This document shows, in pieces, positions 22,103 through 33,398 of a DNA stretch of 64,000 nucleotides. The stretch is taken from the NCBI GenBank assembly GCA_022225965.2, contig JAKJXP020000138.1, positions 1-64,000 of the forward strand, written 5' to 3'. A program made the translations under genes and the position numbers. The notes under the pieces are model-generated. The model did no database searches. It worked only from the letters and a program-made list of their open reading frames with translations, and was not told where the DNA came from. Every line of letters begins with the position of its first letter. The first letter of the stretch is position 1. This stretch comes from Diatrype stigma. Lineage: Eukaryota; Ascomycota; Sordariomycetes; Xylariales; Diatrypaceae.

Positions 22103-24213
22103 CAGGGTACCAGGGTAGCCACCATGAACAATAACGACCAGGCTCCCAGGGCAATTTGTGCACCGTCCTTTCCTAGCCACCTATATAGGTAACGAACTAG
22201 TCGATCTTTACGAGGAGGCTAAGTAACTTCACTGTGATATCTATGACCTAACCATACATTCCCTGACTGCCATCGGCACTGGCTACACACATACCAGCCA
22301 CTTTACCACTGAAGAGCTTTCGTAACCGAGTGATCCAGTCCATTTATTATTTATTAGGTACTTCAAGAGCTTTACTATGTACACTGAGTAACCTTTACAC
22401 TGTACGTAACTGGATCCGCTGGATATCACACAATGATCGAATCGATAGTTCATTATTCTCATGGCGATTATGTTCCATCAGCCTCCCCGTCGTCTATGTA
22501 CCGGCTAGCCAATAGGGATTTGGTCTTATGCCGTACAACGTAACACAAAAGTTTATTCCAACATCGTATATTGGTTGCATCTTTACCGAATCATTCAGAA
22601 TGCTTATCCTTAACTGTGCGTAGGCATAAAGATGGAGATGTATCTACCTGTTGGTGTTGAGTAATGTCGGTGAGCATTCTTCACAATCACAAGTGTCGAA
22701 ATATGTACATACCGGCAATTCTTGAGCATGGATCGTGAGATCCTTCGCAGCCCTGACAATCAGCCTCGGCTGGCCTGCTGGCCCAGGCAGGCACAACTCC
22801 ACATATAAGGTACATATCATGTACAATGATCGAAGAGGCGAGACGGAGGGCCGGAAACGACCCGTTTAGTCGAAGCTAGTATCAACTCGGTAGTTCTCGA
22901 GAACAAACGAACAAACGAACAAATTGACGAACGAACGAACGAACTATGGGCTCGAGCTTGAGCTCCAACTTCCAACGGGTGGCCAATTCCTTCGTACCTG
23001 GCCGATTAATATCTTGTCGGAGAAATTCGCATCACTGAGGCACTATGTAACGGTAAAAAAGGGGGGGCTCGCATCGGAAACGGGCCCGAGCAGGAGCAAA
23101 AACCGCGGGCAGGGGTGTCCATCCCGGCAAGATGCATATATAGAATAAACGCCGACGTTACTAGCCATGTGTTATGTGCTGATATTATGTACTAGGCAGG
23201 TTATTATTCTTCGTTGACCATTAGTAGTTCCAGCCAGCCGGTTCCGTTGTTCGGACTCGCTAGCCTCGTCTTCTTTTATACCCCGGGCGCAGGGTGTAAC
23301 CCGGCATTGGAGAGAAAAAAAATAGAATGCAGTTCCGAAACTCCGCCTTTCCCATGCCCCATGTCCCAGCCAGGCCATTGGAGACGAGGCGAGACCCTTG
23401 AGGACTTTGCAGTTCGTCGAACCAACATCACGATTTGGCATTGCCCCGGATACATAGCTATGGTAGTTCCAGGTGAGACTCTTCACTGCAGCATCTCTAG
23501 CTCAGGTGTTGCGGTAGTTCGTAACGAATCATGAGTTGCATCGATATGTCACCAGCGTCTGTCTGCGTCCGTCTGCGATCGTGTTTGGCTGGCCTGGCCG
23601 GCAAACCAACCAACAGCATGTCTCATCGAACTCATCAGCTCATGTCACCCAAAGATCACCTAGACTAGGCGGTCAAACTCCACTTGATCCCCAACTATTT
23701 TTCACAACCGGTGCGGGTCTGTGATCCATAGCGCCACACTATTCCGGGTAACTGGTCTAGAGCACCCCATGGCTGTCACGATGGGGGCGGCTGCCAAATT
23801 GCACCACGATTTCTTATCCCATTGGAGCATTAGCAGTTTAGGGAGTTACTTCGTCGTTATGTAGCATTACTTCGTTTGTTCAGCTGTTACGGGCCAGCCA
23901 GCCAATGGCCATCGTACCTATTATCAACTGCCAGACTATGTAGTTATGTATTGTGGTGCCAGGACAACAGTGCCAAGATGTGTGTTCGTTCGTTCGTTCG
24001 TTTGTCCGCTCACATGTTCAGCCACTGCTGTCAAGTCCAACCCTTTGCCTTGTCCCTTGAGTGGCCCTCTTCTCTCTCCTCTCGCTTGGGTTGAGGTAAA
24101 ATCTTCACTTTGCTTATGCTCCATAGTGTAATTCGTTACTATAGGCTCGGAAGCGTTGAGCGAGCGAGCGAGTGAGTGAGCAAGTGAACAAGAAAAGAAA
24201 GGGAAAGGAAAAC
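22103..24213. other. Intergenic region upstream of the RGS-LOV gene
   Basis: 2.1 kb without a credible gene. Tetranucleotide GAAC/CGAA arrays lie at about 22900-22945, a TTCG array at 23986-24005 and a GAGC/GAGT array at about 24158-24180, just upstream of the RGS-LOV start. The last probably lies in its leader. Confidence 0.5.
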
Positions 24214-26326
24214 ATGGACGTAGGGAGGATGGACGATTCCGACGTCTTTTCTTCCTACCAGCCTATGGGAATGGATTCCCGTAGGCGTAGCATCGCTTCC
24301 ATGTCGACGGTTGGCGGGCCGCTGGCCGTTGCTCCTCCATTGCGGTCCATCACGCCTTCGCCCCGATATCCCCCATCGTTACGGTCGGATCGCCTATGCA
24401 TGCGGCTCAGGAGCAATTCCGGGCTCACTTTTCACACCAACGGAGCTGTGCTGGACCAGTACATCAACTACCAGAACAACGGTGGTCCTCCGCGGCCGCC
24501 CTCGGCAACATCTGGGACCCTTCAAGAGGAGGACGCTCCTGGCGGTGTCGATCTTCTGACCGAGACGTATTTGGAGGGCTCTCGTGGAGATGGATTCGGC
24601 TCAGCGGACCTCGACCTCCAAACGTGCCTACCGTTCTTGGACTTCTTAGGCCTAGGAGCTTTCCAGATGTCGTTGGACAACCCAGCTATATCACGCCAGT
24701 TGTTGCGGTACTGCGAGGAGCATGGGTGCCCCGAGCATGTGGAATTTTTGTTGAAAGTTGGTGAAAACCGTCTCGAGGCCGGGATGCTTTACTTATCTAC
24801 CCACCCATTGTCAGCGGAAACAGTCGAGCTAACTAATGGTTTCTTCTGACAGGTCCAGGAATACAACCAAGCCACGGACGAGATAGCCTCCGTGTTGACG
24901 GGCATTGCGACCTCGTTCACGTCACCGGCGGCCAAGAATCCACTCAGCCTCCCGCCGATGCTCTCGAGGCAACTGAACGTCGATATCAAACGGATGGCCC
25001 ACACGCTGCTGCCCGGCATGGAATCCGTGTTCATCGACGCCACCCGGCACGTGAAGAAGCGCATAGCTCGAGATGCGTTCCCCGGCTTCGTCCAGACCCA
25101 GTTCACGCACTGCGCCTCTGTGGCCCTGTCGAGCGGCACGCACGGCATCGGCTCCCCGAAGCTGGAATACCCGGGCCTGGGCGAGAGCTTCTGCATCAGC
25201 ACCGTGTCGAACCAGAGCGCGCCCGCCGTGCTCACGGCCGCCTCGGACGCGTTCGCTACGCTCACGGGCTACCCGCTGTCGGAAATCATCTCGTCCCGTG
25301 GGTGCGATTTTATGCACGGCTCCTTCACGGACCAGACCACCGTCACCCGGATCCGGGCCGCTCTCCGAGAGGGGCGGGAGGTCTCCGAGCTCATCCTCAA
25401 CTACCGCCGGGACGGGGAGCCCTTCTGGAATTTGTTCACGCTGTTCCCGCTTAAGGATCAGCAGGGCCGACTGTGGTACTGGCTCGGGGCCCAGATCGAC
25501 GTGTCGGAGTCGGTGACCAGCCGCCGGGATCTCCTGCGCGTCCTGAACCGCGGCCGCAGCCCCGACGTCCCCGGGGCCGCCGAGGAGGCGAACTCCGCCG
25601 CTGGGAGCACCGTATCCTCCGACACCGACGCTCGTGGTGGAACAGAAAAAGAAAGCGACAACTTGAGCCGGGAGGGCTCCCTGCGGTCGAATTCGCGCTC
25701 GGGAGGGTTCCTGCACCAGTTCAGGAGAGGCACGCGTAGCCCGTCGCCCCCGCCGACGCCTAACGCCACGACGGAGAAGAATCCTTATTATTACAACCAT
25801 AACAACAGCAGCAAATCGTCCGGTGGACCCGTGCCGCGCGGTACCAGGTTGATTGCTCAGGAATATCTGCCGCGGCCCCGGGCGCCGACTGTGCTGCCAG
25901 TCTGCGCGCACTACCTCGTGCTGGCGTGCGAACAGTTCGTGCCGGCGGTCTCACCAAACAATGTCAATAACATGATGATCCCGCAGCGGATACCGACGCC
26001 GGGACTGGGCGGGACGCCGAAAAAGAAGCAGCAGAGCCTCAAGCTTAACGTGGCGTTCTACTCGGAAGCGGCAGCGGAGCTGCTGTGCATCCGGGGCGAT
26101 GTGACACGGATGGGCATCTTCCAGGTGCTCGAGGACCACGCCAACTCGCCGTCGGTCACGCGGTCATTCAAGTCCATGGTCCGCGAACGCATCGAGTTCG
26201 GCAAGCCCGTTAGCGCCGAGATCCTCGTCGACCGGGGACGGAACCCCCTGTTGTTCTTCGGCGGGAGGAAGCCGAACCATAATAACCATAATCAGCACAA
26301 CCAACAGCAACAATACCAGTACCAGC

Positions 26327-26360
<34 letters not shown>

Positions 26361-26706
26361 GCAGCAGCAACAGCAGCAGCAGCAACAACAACAACATCAT
26401 CACTACCACTTCCACCATCGCCTAATGGGTGGTGGTGGCAGTGGCGGAAGCGGAAGTGGCGGAGGTGGAAGCGCCGGAAGTAGCAACAACAGCAGCAGCC
26501 GGCCGGGCTCCTCGGCCGATATCGGCGACCATTTCCGAAGCACCTCGGGCGACAACAAGCTGGAGAGGAAGATGATGATGATGGCAGCGAGGGCCGGCTC
26601 CACTTCGAAGCAGGAGAAGTTGATGAGCCACTGGACCCCCCTGAAAAATGGCAACGGCGACGTTGAATGGGTCATTCTCGTGCTGGCGCCTAGGAGTACG
26701 GCGTGA
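24214..26706 (+). CDS. RGS-LOV/PAS protein (putative blue-light-responsive G-protein regulator)
   Basis: Exons 24214-24756 and 24853-26706 give 798 aa; the GTTGGT...ACAG intron joins FLLK to VQEYNQATDE. An RGS-like domain occupies about residues 139-265 (LPFLDFLGLGAFQMSL to GFVQTQF) and would act on a heterotrimeric G-alpha subunit. A LOV-type PAS domain follows (about 300-401), with the adduct-position C332, the R-containing TRIRAALREGREV helix, NYRRDGEPFWN and the final Gln in GAQIDV. A second PAS-like region begins near residue 390-430 (FYSEAAAELLCIRG, then FKSMVRERIEF) and resumes at LMSHWTPLKNGNGDVEW. It is interrupted by Gln (about 666-694), His and Gly/Ser runs. An in-frame GTG lies 14 codons upstream, but the ATG at 24214 is the first usable start. 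Fungal RGS-LOV proteins are a known architecture, although the adduct motif here is non-canonical. Confidence 0.85.
26304..26395 (+). repeat. CAA/CAG trinucleotide tract encoding polyglutamine
   Basis: Mixed CAA and CAG codons encode a run of about 25 Gln inside the second PAS-like region of the RGS-LOV protein. It is followed at once by His-rich and Gly/Ser-rich segments. Such tracts are slippage-prone and often differ in length between strains. Confidence 0.9.
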
Positions 26707-29597
26707 TCATGACCATTGCCATGATAGTCGTTCTGATTCTGAAAACGGATTCGGGAATCTTCGTTTGGGGGTCTCCGTGCGCCATGTCTGAATGAAAGAC
26801 CTGCACGTTCATTGAGGGCTTCTCTCGGGGCAGTAGGTATCGGGTTTGATTATCGGGTCCGGCTTTGTGTAACGTCCTACCGACGTCTGTTGCCAACGCC
26901 TCACCTTTCCTGGAGGGTCTTTTTCCTAACCTAGCCAACTCCAGCTGTTTTCAAACTCAGTAAGCCAATATTCGGGATGTTTTACTGGGTCTTCCACTCA
27001 TTTCATTTCGAAAAAGGATAGCACACGACGACCTTGGGCCTGAGGACAAAACAAATATACGCAAGTCCTCCGAACCATTGTATGCTGCGGATCTGCGACT
27101 CTTCCAGGAGGACTGCGATCCTGCAGGTACTGCCCACGCTTTACTCGATGGGGGCTTTTCCAGAAGCAACATAGCACAAACATATCCACGTGTATCTATA
27201 CCGATACCTATCTTTGTCCGGGCATGGAACGTACTGAACAGCCTGGTTCAGACAGTCTTGGTTTGGAGGATGTCATGTCGAGGCTTTGCGGAAACCCCCT
27301 TTCAAGGTCGAACCATGGATCTCTGGACCACTACCGCACAGAAATCTATTTTATGGGCCTCAATCAAGACGGCTGCCTCGAGATGGACGAAGCCTGGTTC
27401 AACACTTGATATGAACCTCGCCATAGTATTTAGTCCTGGTCGGGAGAGAAAACAAACGGTTATCCGGATCCGGGACTTGGCGTTGTTGATCTTCAGTGAG
27501 CTTCTTGACCCAGTTCAAACTTTAACTCGAAAGTAGGAGTCGGAGCTTGTGGTGTCACTTATTAGTCGAATCTCTGTGTCTTGGGCAGCCCCGTTCGCTA
27601 GATAGGGACTTCTCTGTTTCCTGACTGTTTGGTCAGGGAGAGGAAATCAAAATAAAGCGGGAAGTGACGACAGGCGTATTCATATACAAATAGGGGTGGG
27701 GTCAAACATACATGGACTATTCATATTCGCTCATTAAAACCAGCCAACTGGGGGCTGATGAACGGATGGGACGAGATGGGATGGAATGGGATGGGATGAC
27801 TTGTAGAAGCAAGCAAGGAGGGAAGGAAGGAAGATTGGTGATGAACATGTCCAGTCCCTACAGCATGCCGGAACAACAGAGCCTTTGGGCTTACTCGACC
27901 GAGAATGTACCTACGACTGTATGTCATGCATGACATGACATGCAATGCATGTCATGGTAGCAAACTTCCAAGGTTCATAGATCCATGGACCTGGGGGACT
28001 TTGAGGTTTTAAGCTTTTCACCCTAGATAATAAGCTATGGACTACACCGTGGGTAGTTGGGCATTACCACACACGAGCCTCTTCGTTGGGCTTCTATCAA
28101 TCTTAGCACTGTCTGTGTGGTGCTGACTTAACCATTTCGACATCTAGTTTCGTTGCTATTCTTGGAACAATTCTTGGGACAAGATTTGATATTTGTTGAC
28201 TCCTTTGCCCGTACTATCTACTTTGTAATCGGCAAACAGAGAGAGGAACACGCAACCAGCATCAAGTAACTATAATTCTACTGCCTCCTGGGGGATGTAT
28301 GCCAGACCCCGAACAATTCATCGTGAAGTAATAGGGAGTGATGTGGCCAATCGTCGAAGATGAGGTGCTGTATATTCTAGAATAGTGAGTAAGTACATAG
28401 ATGAACCGGGTTTTGACTATAAATACAGTCTCGTCCCCGACAGTTGAGGCAGGGGTCTGGCATGCTTAGCCAGACGGACAATATTGAATCTAATATGTCG
28501 CTAGGATGGCCTTGTCATTATTTTGAACATATTGGTCATTCAAATATACCTACACCAATCAATGGCGTTGTTATAGACAACCGGTAACAAATAACAAGGA
28601 AGAGCATATGAGCAATTCGGGAAACTTTGTTTGGTGAATCCATGGCTGCGAGTTTTTATACTATGTAGGTAATTTTTATGCCGCTACCGACATGAAGCCA
28701 CCGGCGGGCCTGTTACCAGATTAATACTACGAAGTAACCAGGCAGCCAGGGCGCTTCTGAGATTCTGAGATTCTGAGATTCTGCAGCTTATCAGCGTCAG
28801 GGGAGCGTAAGCCAGCTAAATTACCCACAGCTAAATGCCTACAGCCCACAGGATTGCCTAGAGTTGACTCCCAAGACCTTGGGAATTGCTGCCTACGGAC
28901 CCCTAAGACATCATTTACAGCTGGCCGAGTCTCTTGGCTCCCCACATGTCCACTGTAATGCGTCTAATCAGCTCGGCTGGTTACGTACGGATTGTATGTA
29001 GGTATGTACGTCGTTATTGTACATACAATATAGTCGAGTTTAATGGACAGAGGCTGAGAGGATAGCTGGAAGACGGCTAGACAACCTAGTAAATTACGAG
29101 ATGTCTAAATTACATACATACATACCTAGATACTTGCCTACCTACCTACTCGCTACTGTAACTAGGTGAGTTTGTACTGATGACTGTAGTTACATACATA
29201 CATACCTACCACTCACTACCACAACCACATAAAATCGTTTCCCCCCTTCTTCATGACACCTGCATCGTGTAATCATTATCACCTCGTACTTTGACTGGTG
29301 TGTTTCTATATCGGATACCTACACCATTGGCTTGACTCCCACCAGTCTATTCACAGTAGGTGCCAGGTACTTGGGAATACACCACAATCCTACCTGGAAT
29401 ATCCCAATATCGCGATAGTTCTGTGCGCCTCGCCTTGATCGCTCGACTACCTTTCCCGCTTCGCGCACGCCCACGCCCACGCCCACGATGACGAACTGCC
29501 CCAACCAGTTGCCATTCTAGAGCTTCAACCTCAGAGAGCCGAAAACTCCCTCCGGATCCGCTGCGCATACCTGCTATTCTTCCTTCAGCCCTGCTCG
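26707..29597. other. 2.9 kb intergenic region
   Basis: No ORF resembles a known protein; the 152-codon plus-strand ORF at 27078-27536 has no recognisable domain. Notable structures are a cluster of palindromes at 27921-27956, a TTCTGAGA triplicate at about 28755-28783, TACATACATACCTAC-type microsatellite fragments near 29110 and 29195, and GCCCAC repeats near 29466-29487 close to the glycosyltransferase start. Confidence 0.5.
27921..27956. repeat. Overlapping perfect palindromes
   Basis: A 16-bp perfect palindrome (ATGTCATGCATGACAT, 27921-27936) overlaps an inverted repeat with 11-bp arms (CATGACATGCA and its complement) separated by one base (27934-27956). It could form alternative hairpins or be a dyad protein-binding site. 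It is intergenic, with no gene within 1.2 kb. Confidence 0.85.
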
Positions 29598-31565
29598 ATG
29601 CTGCATCGCATTGGCTCGTGGCTGTCACGCCTTCCCGGCGGCCACCTGCATTCCTCCGTGAGGTGGCAGGCCGTGCTCCGATACGGGATCGCAGCCTTCA
29701 TCGTCTCCATCGCCTTCTCCAGCATATTCCTTTTCACAGGCCCTGAGGGCACTCTTAGCAAGACGGCTCTTATCGATACCAGCACCAACCTTTTCCAAAA
29801 TTTCTGGCACCACCGCAAAAATGCAACACATCCCATCGACCAGCTCATTAGCGACGCCCGCGCCTACCACAAGATCCTGCTGGAGCAGCAGAGCTTCAAC
29901 GTTTCGTCCGCGGCTCAGCGCTACCGTAAGCGACGCCAGCGCCACCCTCCCCCGGGCTTCGACGCCTGGTTCAAATATGCCACCGAGCATGACGCTATCG
30001 TCATCGAGTCGTTCTTCGACCGCATATATGCCGACCTGGCCCCGTACTGGGCCCTCGAACCTAAGACGATCGCCGAGCGAGCCTCCTCGTGGTACCACGT
30101 CGTGCGCGTGCGCAATGGCGTCGCTAATGGCACCGGGAACACCGAAGGCATGGTTCCGTGGCTGCAACTCTGGACCGATCTCGTCAACGAGGCGGCCCCG
30201 TACCTGCCAGATGTCGACATGCCCATCAACTATATGGACGAGTCGCGCCTGATGGTGCCCTGGGAGAAGATCGAGGGGTACATCGAGGTGGAGCGTTCGT
30301 ACCGCTCCGAGATCCCTCTCGATCAGGTCATGAAGAACTACACGGGCTTGGCGAAGATCGATGCGAACGGGGAGAAGGCGAAACCGTACGATCCGGCGTG
30401 GATCGAGTCGGCCAACTACTGGGACCTGACGCGGGCCGCCTGCGCGCCCGACTCGCCCTCGCGCAACGTGCCCCCGCTCGAGGACCTCGAACAATTACCG
30501 CGGTTCCCGCCGGACGACTGGGCGCCCGACTGGCAGTACTACGGTTACGTGCGCAACTTCACGGCGGCGCTCGACCCGTGCCTGCAGCCGCACCTGCGGG
30601 GCCTACACGGCACCTTCATTGAGCCGCTGACCATGTCGACCAGTCGCGAGCTGATCCCGCTGTTCGGCGGCTCTAAGTTGCCCACCAACAACGAGATTCT
30701 CATCCCGGGCGCTATGTACCTGACCGACGACCCTTTCTACTCGGGCGGCAAGGAGCACGGCCCGCCATGGGCCCACAAGAAGACCGGCGTCGTCTGGCGT
30801 GGTGTCGCCTCCGGCGGCCGCAATAAGAAAGAGAACTGGACCCACTTCCAGCGCCACCGCCTGATCGAAATGCTCAACGGGACGACGGTCGCGGAGATCG
30901 AGCGGAACGCTTCCATGTTGTCGATGTCGGGTGAAGGTGAATCGTCATCGTCATCATCGGGGAGCGCCGGCGAAAAAGACGAGGTAGCAAAAGCGCGCGC
31001 GCCGACGTTCGAGATGCCGCCCCTATCCAAGTACGACTTCCCGCGGCGGCGGGATGGCCAGGTGGGCCACTGGCTGCGCGAGTTTGCCAACGCCGGGTTC
31101 GTTAACCTGCTGTGCTTCCCGGCGGACTCGGAATGCGACTACGTAGCGCCGTGGTTCGGCGAGGTGCCGAGCGTGCCGATGGCGGAGCAGTACGAGTACA
31201 AGTTCATGCCGGACGTGGACGGGAACAGCTTCAGCGCGCGGTTCCGGGGCCTGCTGTCGTCCACATCGCTGCCGCTCAAGGCCACCGTCTACGCCGAGTG
31301 GCACGACGACCGCCTCGTCCCCTGGCTGCACTTCGCGCCCCTCGACAACACCCTGCAGGACCTGTGGGCCGTGCTCGACTACTTCACCCGCAACCGCGAT
31401 GGCGACAACGCCGCAAGGTTCCTCGCCGAGGAAGGCACCGCCTGGGGCGCCAAGGTCCTCCGCCGCGAGGACATGCTGCTCTACGTCTGGCGCCTGCTGC
31501 TCGAGTTTGCCCGCGTCTGCGACGAGAGGAGGGTCTGGCTTGGGTATATCGATGATCTGCTGTAG
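29598..31565 (+). CDS. Glycosyltransferase family 90 (CAP10-type) protein
   Basis: A single exon encodes 655 aa. A type II signal anchor lies at about residues 27-48 (VLRYGIAAFIVSIAFSSIFLF), placing the catalytic domain in the Golgi lumen. The C-terminal half carries the CAP10/GT90 features: GVVWRGVASGGR near residue 396, WTHFQRHRLIEMLN, a Ser/acidic insert, then EYKFMPDVDGNSFSARFRGLL and WLHFAPLDNTLQDLW. These match the lipopolysaccharide-modifying/xylosyltransferase fold that includes Cryptococcus Cap10 and Cxt1. The donor sugar is probably UDP-xylose or similar, by analogy only. It would decorate glycans or cell-wall polysaccharides. The ATG at 29598 is the first in frame. Confidence 0.9.
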   Translation: MLHRIGSWLSRLPGGHLHSSVRWQAVLRYGIAAFIVSIAFSSIFLFTGPEGTLSKTALIDTSTNLFQNFWHHRKNATHPIDQLISDARAYHKILLEQQSFNVSSAAQRYRKRRQRHPPPGFDAWFKYATEHDAIVIESFFDRIYADLAPYWALEPKTIAERASSWYHVVRVRNGVANGTGNTEGMVPWLQLWTDLVNEAAPYLPDVDMPINYMDESRLMVPWEKIEGYIEVERSYRSEIPLDQVMKNYTGLAKIDANGEKAKPYDPAWIESANYWDLTRAACAPDSPSRNVPPLEDLEQLPRFPPDDWAPDWQYYGYVRNFTAALDPCLQPHLRGLHGTFIEPLTMSTSRELIPLFGGSKLPTNNEILIPGAMYLTDDPFYSGGKEHGPPWAHKKTGVVWRGVASGGRNKKENWTHFQRHRLIEMLNGTTVAEIERNASMLSMSGEGESSSSSSGSAGEKDEVAKARAPTFEMPPLSKYDFPRRRDGQVGHWLREFANAGFVNLLCFPADSECDYVAPWFGEVPSVPMAEQYEYKFMPDVDGNSFSARFRGLLSSTSLPLKATVYAEWHDDRLVPWLHFAPLDNTLQDLWAVLDYFTRNRDGDNAARFLAEEGTAWGAKVLRREDMLLYVWRLLLEFARVCDERRVWLGYIDDLL

Positions 31566-33398
31566 GATACATATGTAGTTACATAGTAGTAGTGGTGGTA
31601 GTAGCCGTACATGGTATCTGGCGGGCAGGCGGACAGGCGGAGGTAGCGTAGCTAAGCCAGTCAGCCACTCGAGTCCCGAGAAAGTATATGAATAATAGTA
31701 ATGACCATAAGGATTCTTCGCTTCTTTTCGTTTTGGGGGCTCAACTTTGGAGGTTTGTCAAGCGCTTTTTCGCCGTAGTAGATTCCTTCGTCGCAACCAG
31801 GGAGGTCGAAGATGGGAAGACATGGGAGAGGATAGGAGAGGGAGGGTATGAGCGTCGTTATCGCTCTGATGACATACATACAGTGTACAACATACGGCAC
31901 GCGACATACTGCACAGACGTGGAACGTGATAAGTGCTTTTTAGAGGGAAATAATAGGTCGTAGTATTGAGTGAACCCCTCCCTCGTGGACAGATTGCATT
32001 TATGTATGTTCCCGACGCCGCCTCATTATGAACAGCGGTTGGCAATGGCTGGAGATATGCCAACGTCCCTTGATTTCAGGAGATGCGGACCGTCCCGAGA
32101 CCCTCTTAATTTCGCCAGAGACCCGGACAGACGAAGAATGGAATGCATGCACGATTCATATCAGCACGTAGGCTTGTATGAGACAATCTAACTTATTAGG
32201 GGTTATATTTACTATGCGACTTAATAATATGTGAACAAGAATCCAAAAGAAAAAAGAAGAACGTATATAATGCATAATTAAACGTAACAAGCACTAAGCA
32301 ATTTGTAAGTAACGAAGTCCTATTTAAATGCAAAGAGCTTTAATATGCAGCTATATACTATGCAATACTATATACCACTATAAGTCAGAAAAGTAAGAGT
32401 TAACTTCGTAATATATAAATGGCTTCATTATTTTAAAGATATTATGAATTTGTTAATTCTTTTATATCTTATATACATTCTATTAAGCCATAGCTATTAT
32501 TTTCGACTAATTAACAGCCGAAGCATTATGTTAACTTTCTTATTCATAACGTTGCTACATATAATAATAAGGTACTTTCGAATATATCTTTCCATAGGTT
32601 CGAGGCTGAAGTAGTTACCGCACGTCATTGTAATCCGTAACAGCACGGGCTTTGCTAGAACAGGACTGGCAGGAAAGAACTGGCAGGAAAAAAGCTGGCT
32701 CGGCTGGAACAGTATTAGCTGTGCTGGAACAGTACTAGCCTAATTGCAACAGCACTGGCCGGGCTCGGGAAAGCCTGGCTTGAAAGGGCCAGGCCCGGGA
32801 GCACTGGCCTGGAAGGGCTGGCCCGGAAGAAGCTGTACGGGACGGACCTAGCCCGGAAGGACTGGCCCGGGAGCACCGGCCGGAAAAAGGGGGCACTGAC
32901 CAAACAATACTTGGCTACCTGGTACCTGCAATTCGGCAAATTTCATCACCAACACCTCACATCTTGTCTCATATGGGTTCTGTATTACACCCACCCACTG
33001 ACTCAATTACATGGAGTCATCCGTCTGGTGTGAAGTGATACACGTCATATGCAGGCATGGCCTATCTCAATTTGTCGCCTTTGGATCGGGTCGGGTGTGC
33101 CTATGCTGGGTGTTCGGACCTCACAATCGCCGCTATGTAGTCGGCGTTTAGGACAACGCCGATAGCGTACGTCCCTGTGCGTGCATGTTGTGAAACGAGG
33201 ATTAACTATAGGACAAATGCAGAATGCACATAGAGATATGAGAAACATATATATTTTCATGTCATGTCGAGATATAAAGGATAGATTCATTACTTAGAAG
33301 ACATCCTATACTCTTAGTTATCTATCTCGTATCGGCATTACACATCTTCTCTCCCCTTAAAGAAAAGGGGTGACACAGCACGCTAGACTACTTCCACC
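31566..33398. other. Intergenic region with AT-rich island and GC-rich tandem repeat
   Basis: About 32190-32640 is markedly AT-rich, with many TAA/TATA words and no ORF. It is followed immediately by a GC-rich degenerate repeat (32642-32895). The remainder up to 33398 is ordinary non-coding sequence including the SDR promoter. No transposon ORF or terminal repeat was found. Confidence 0.55.
32642..32895. repeat. Degenerate GC-rich tandem repeat (CTGGCCCGGAA-like units)
   Basis: About 14-18 imperfect units of 11-20 bp are built on a core such as ACTGGCAGGAA, GCTGGAACAGT or CTGGCCCGGAAG. Copies at the left are A/T-richer and those at the right G/C-richer. The minus-strand ORF across it reads as repeated RPVLPG-like words and is not considered a gene. 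Confidence 0.7.

Noticed and set aside
24922..25911. 329-codon minus-strand ORF opposite the RGS-LOV gene
   Set aside because: Antisense shadow of a GC3-rich exon; composition is Arg/Ala/Gly-rich with no family motif.
29625..30494. 289-codon minus-strand ORF opposite the GT90 gene
   Set aside because: Antisense shadow of the long GT90 exon, without recognisable domain or independent splice signals.
32715..32939. Minus-strand ORF with repeated RPVLPG words
   Set aside because: It is generated by the GC-rich tandem repeat; there is no start context, splice structure or homology signal.
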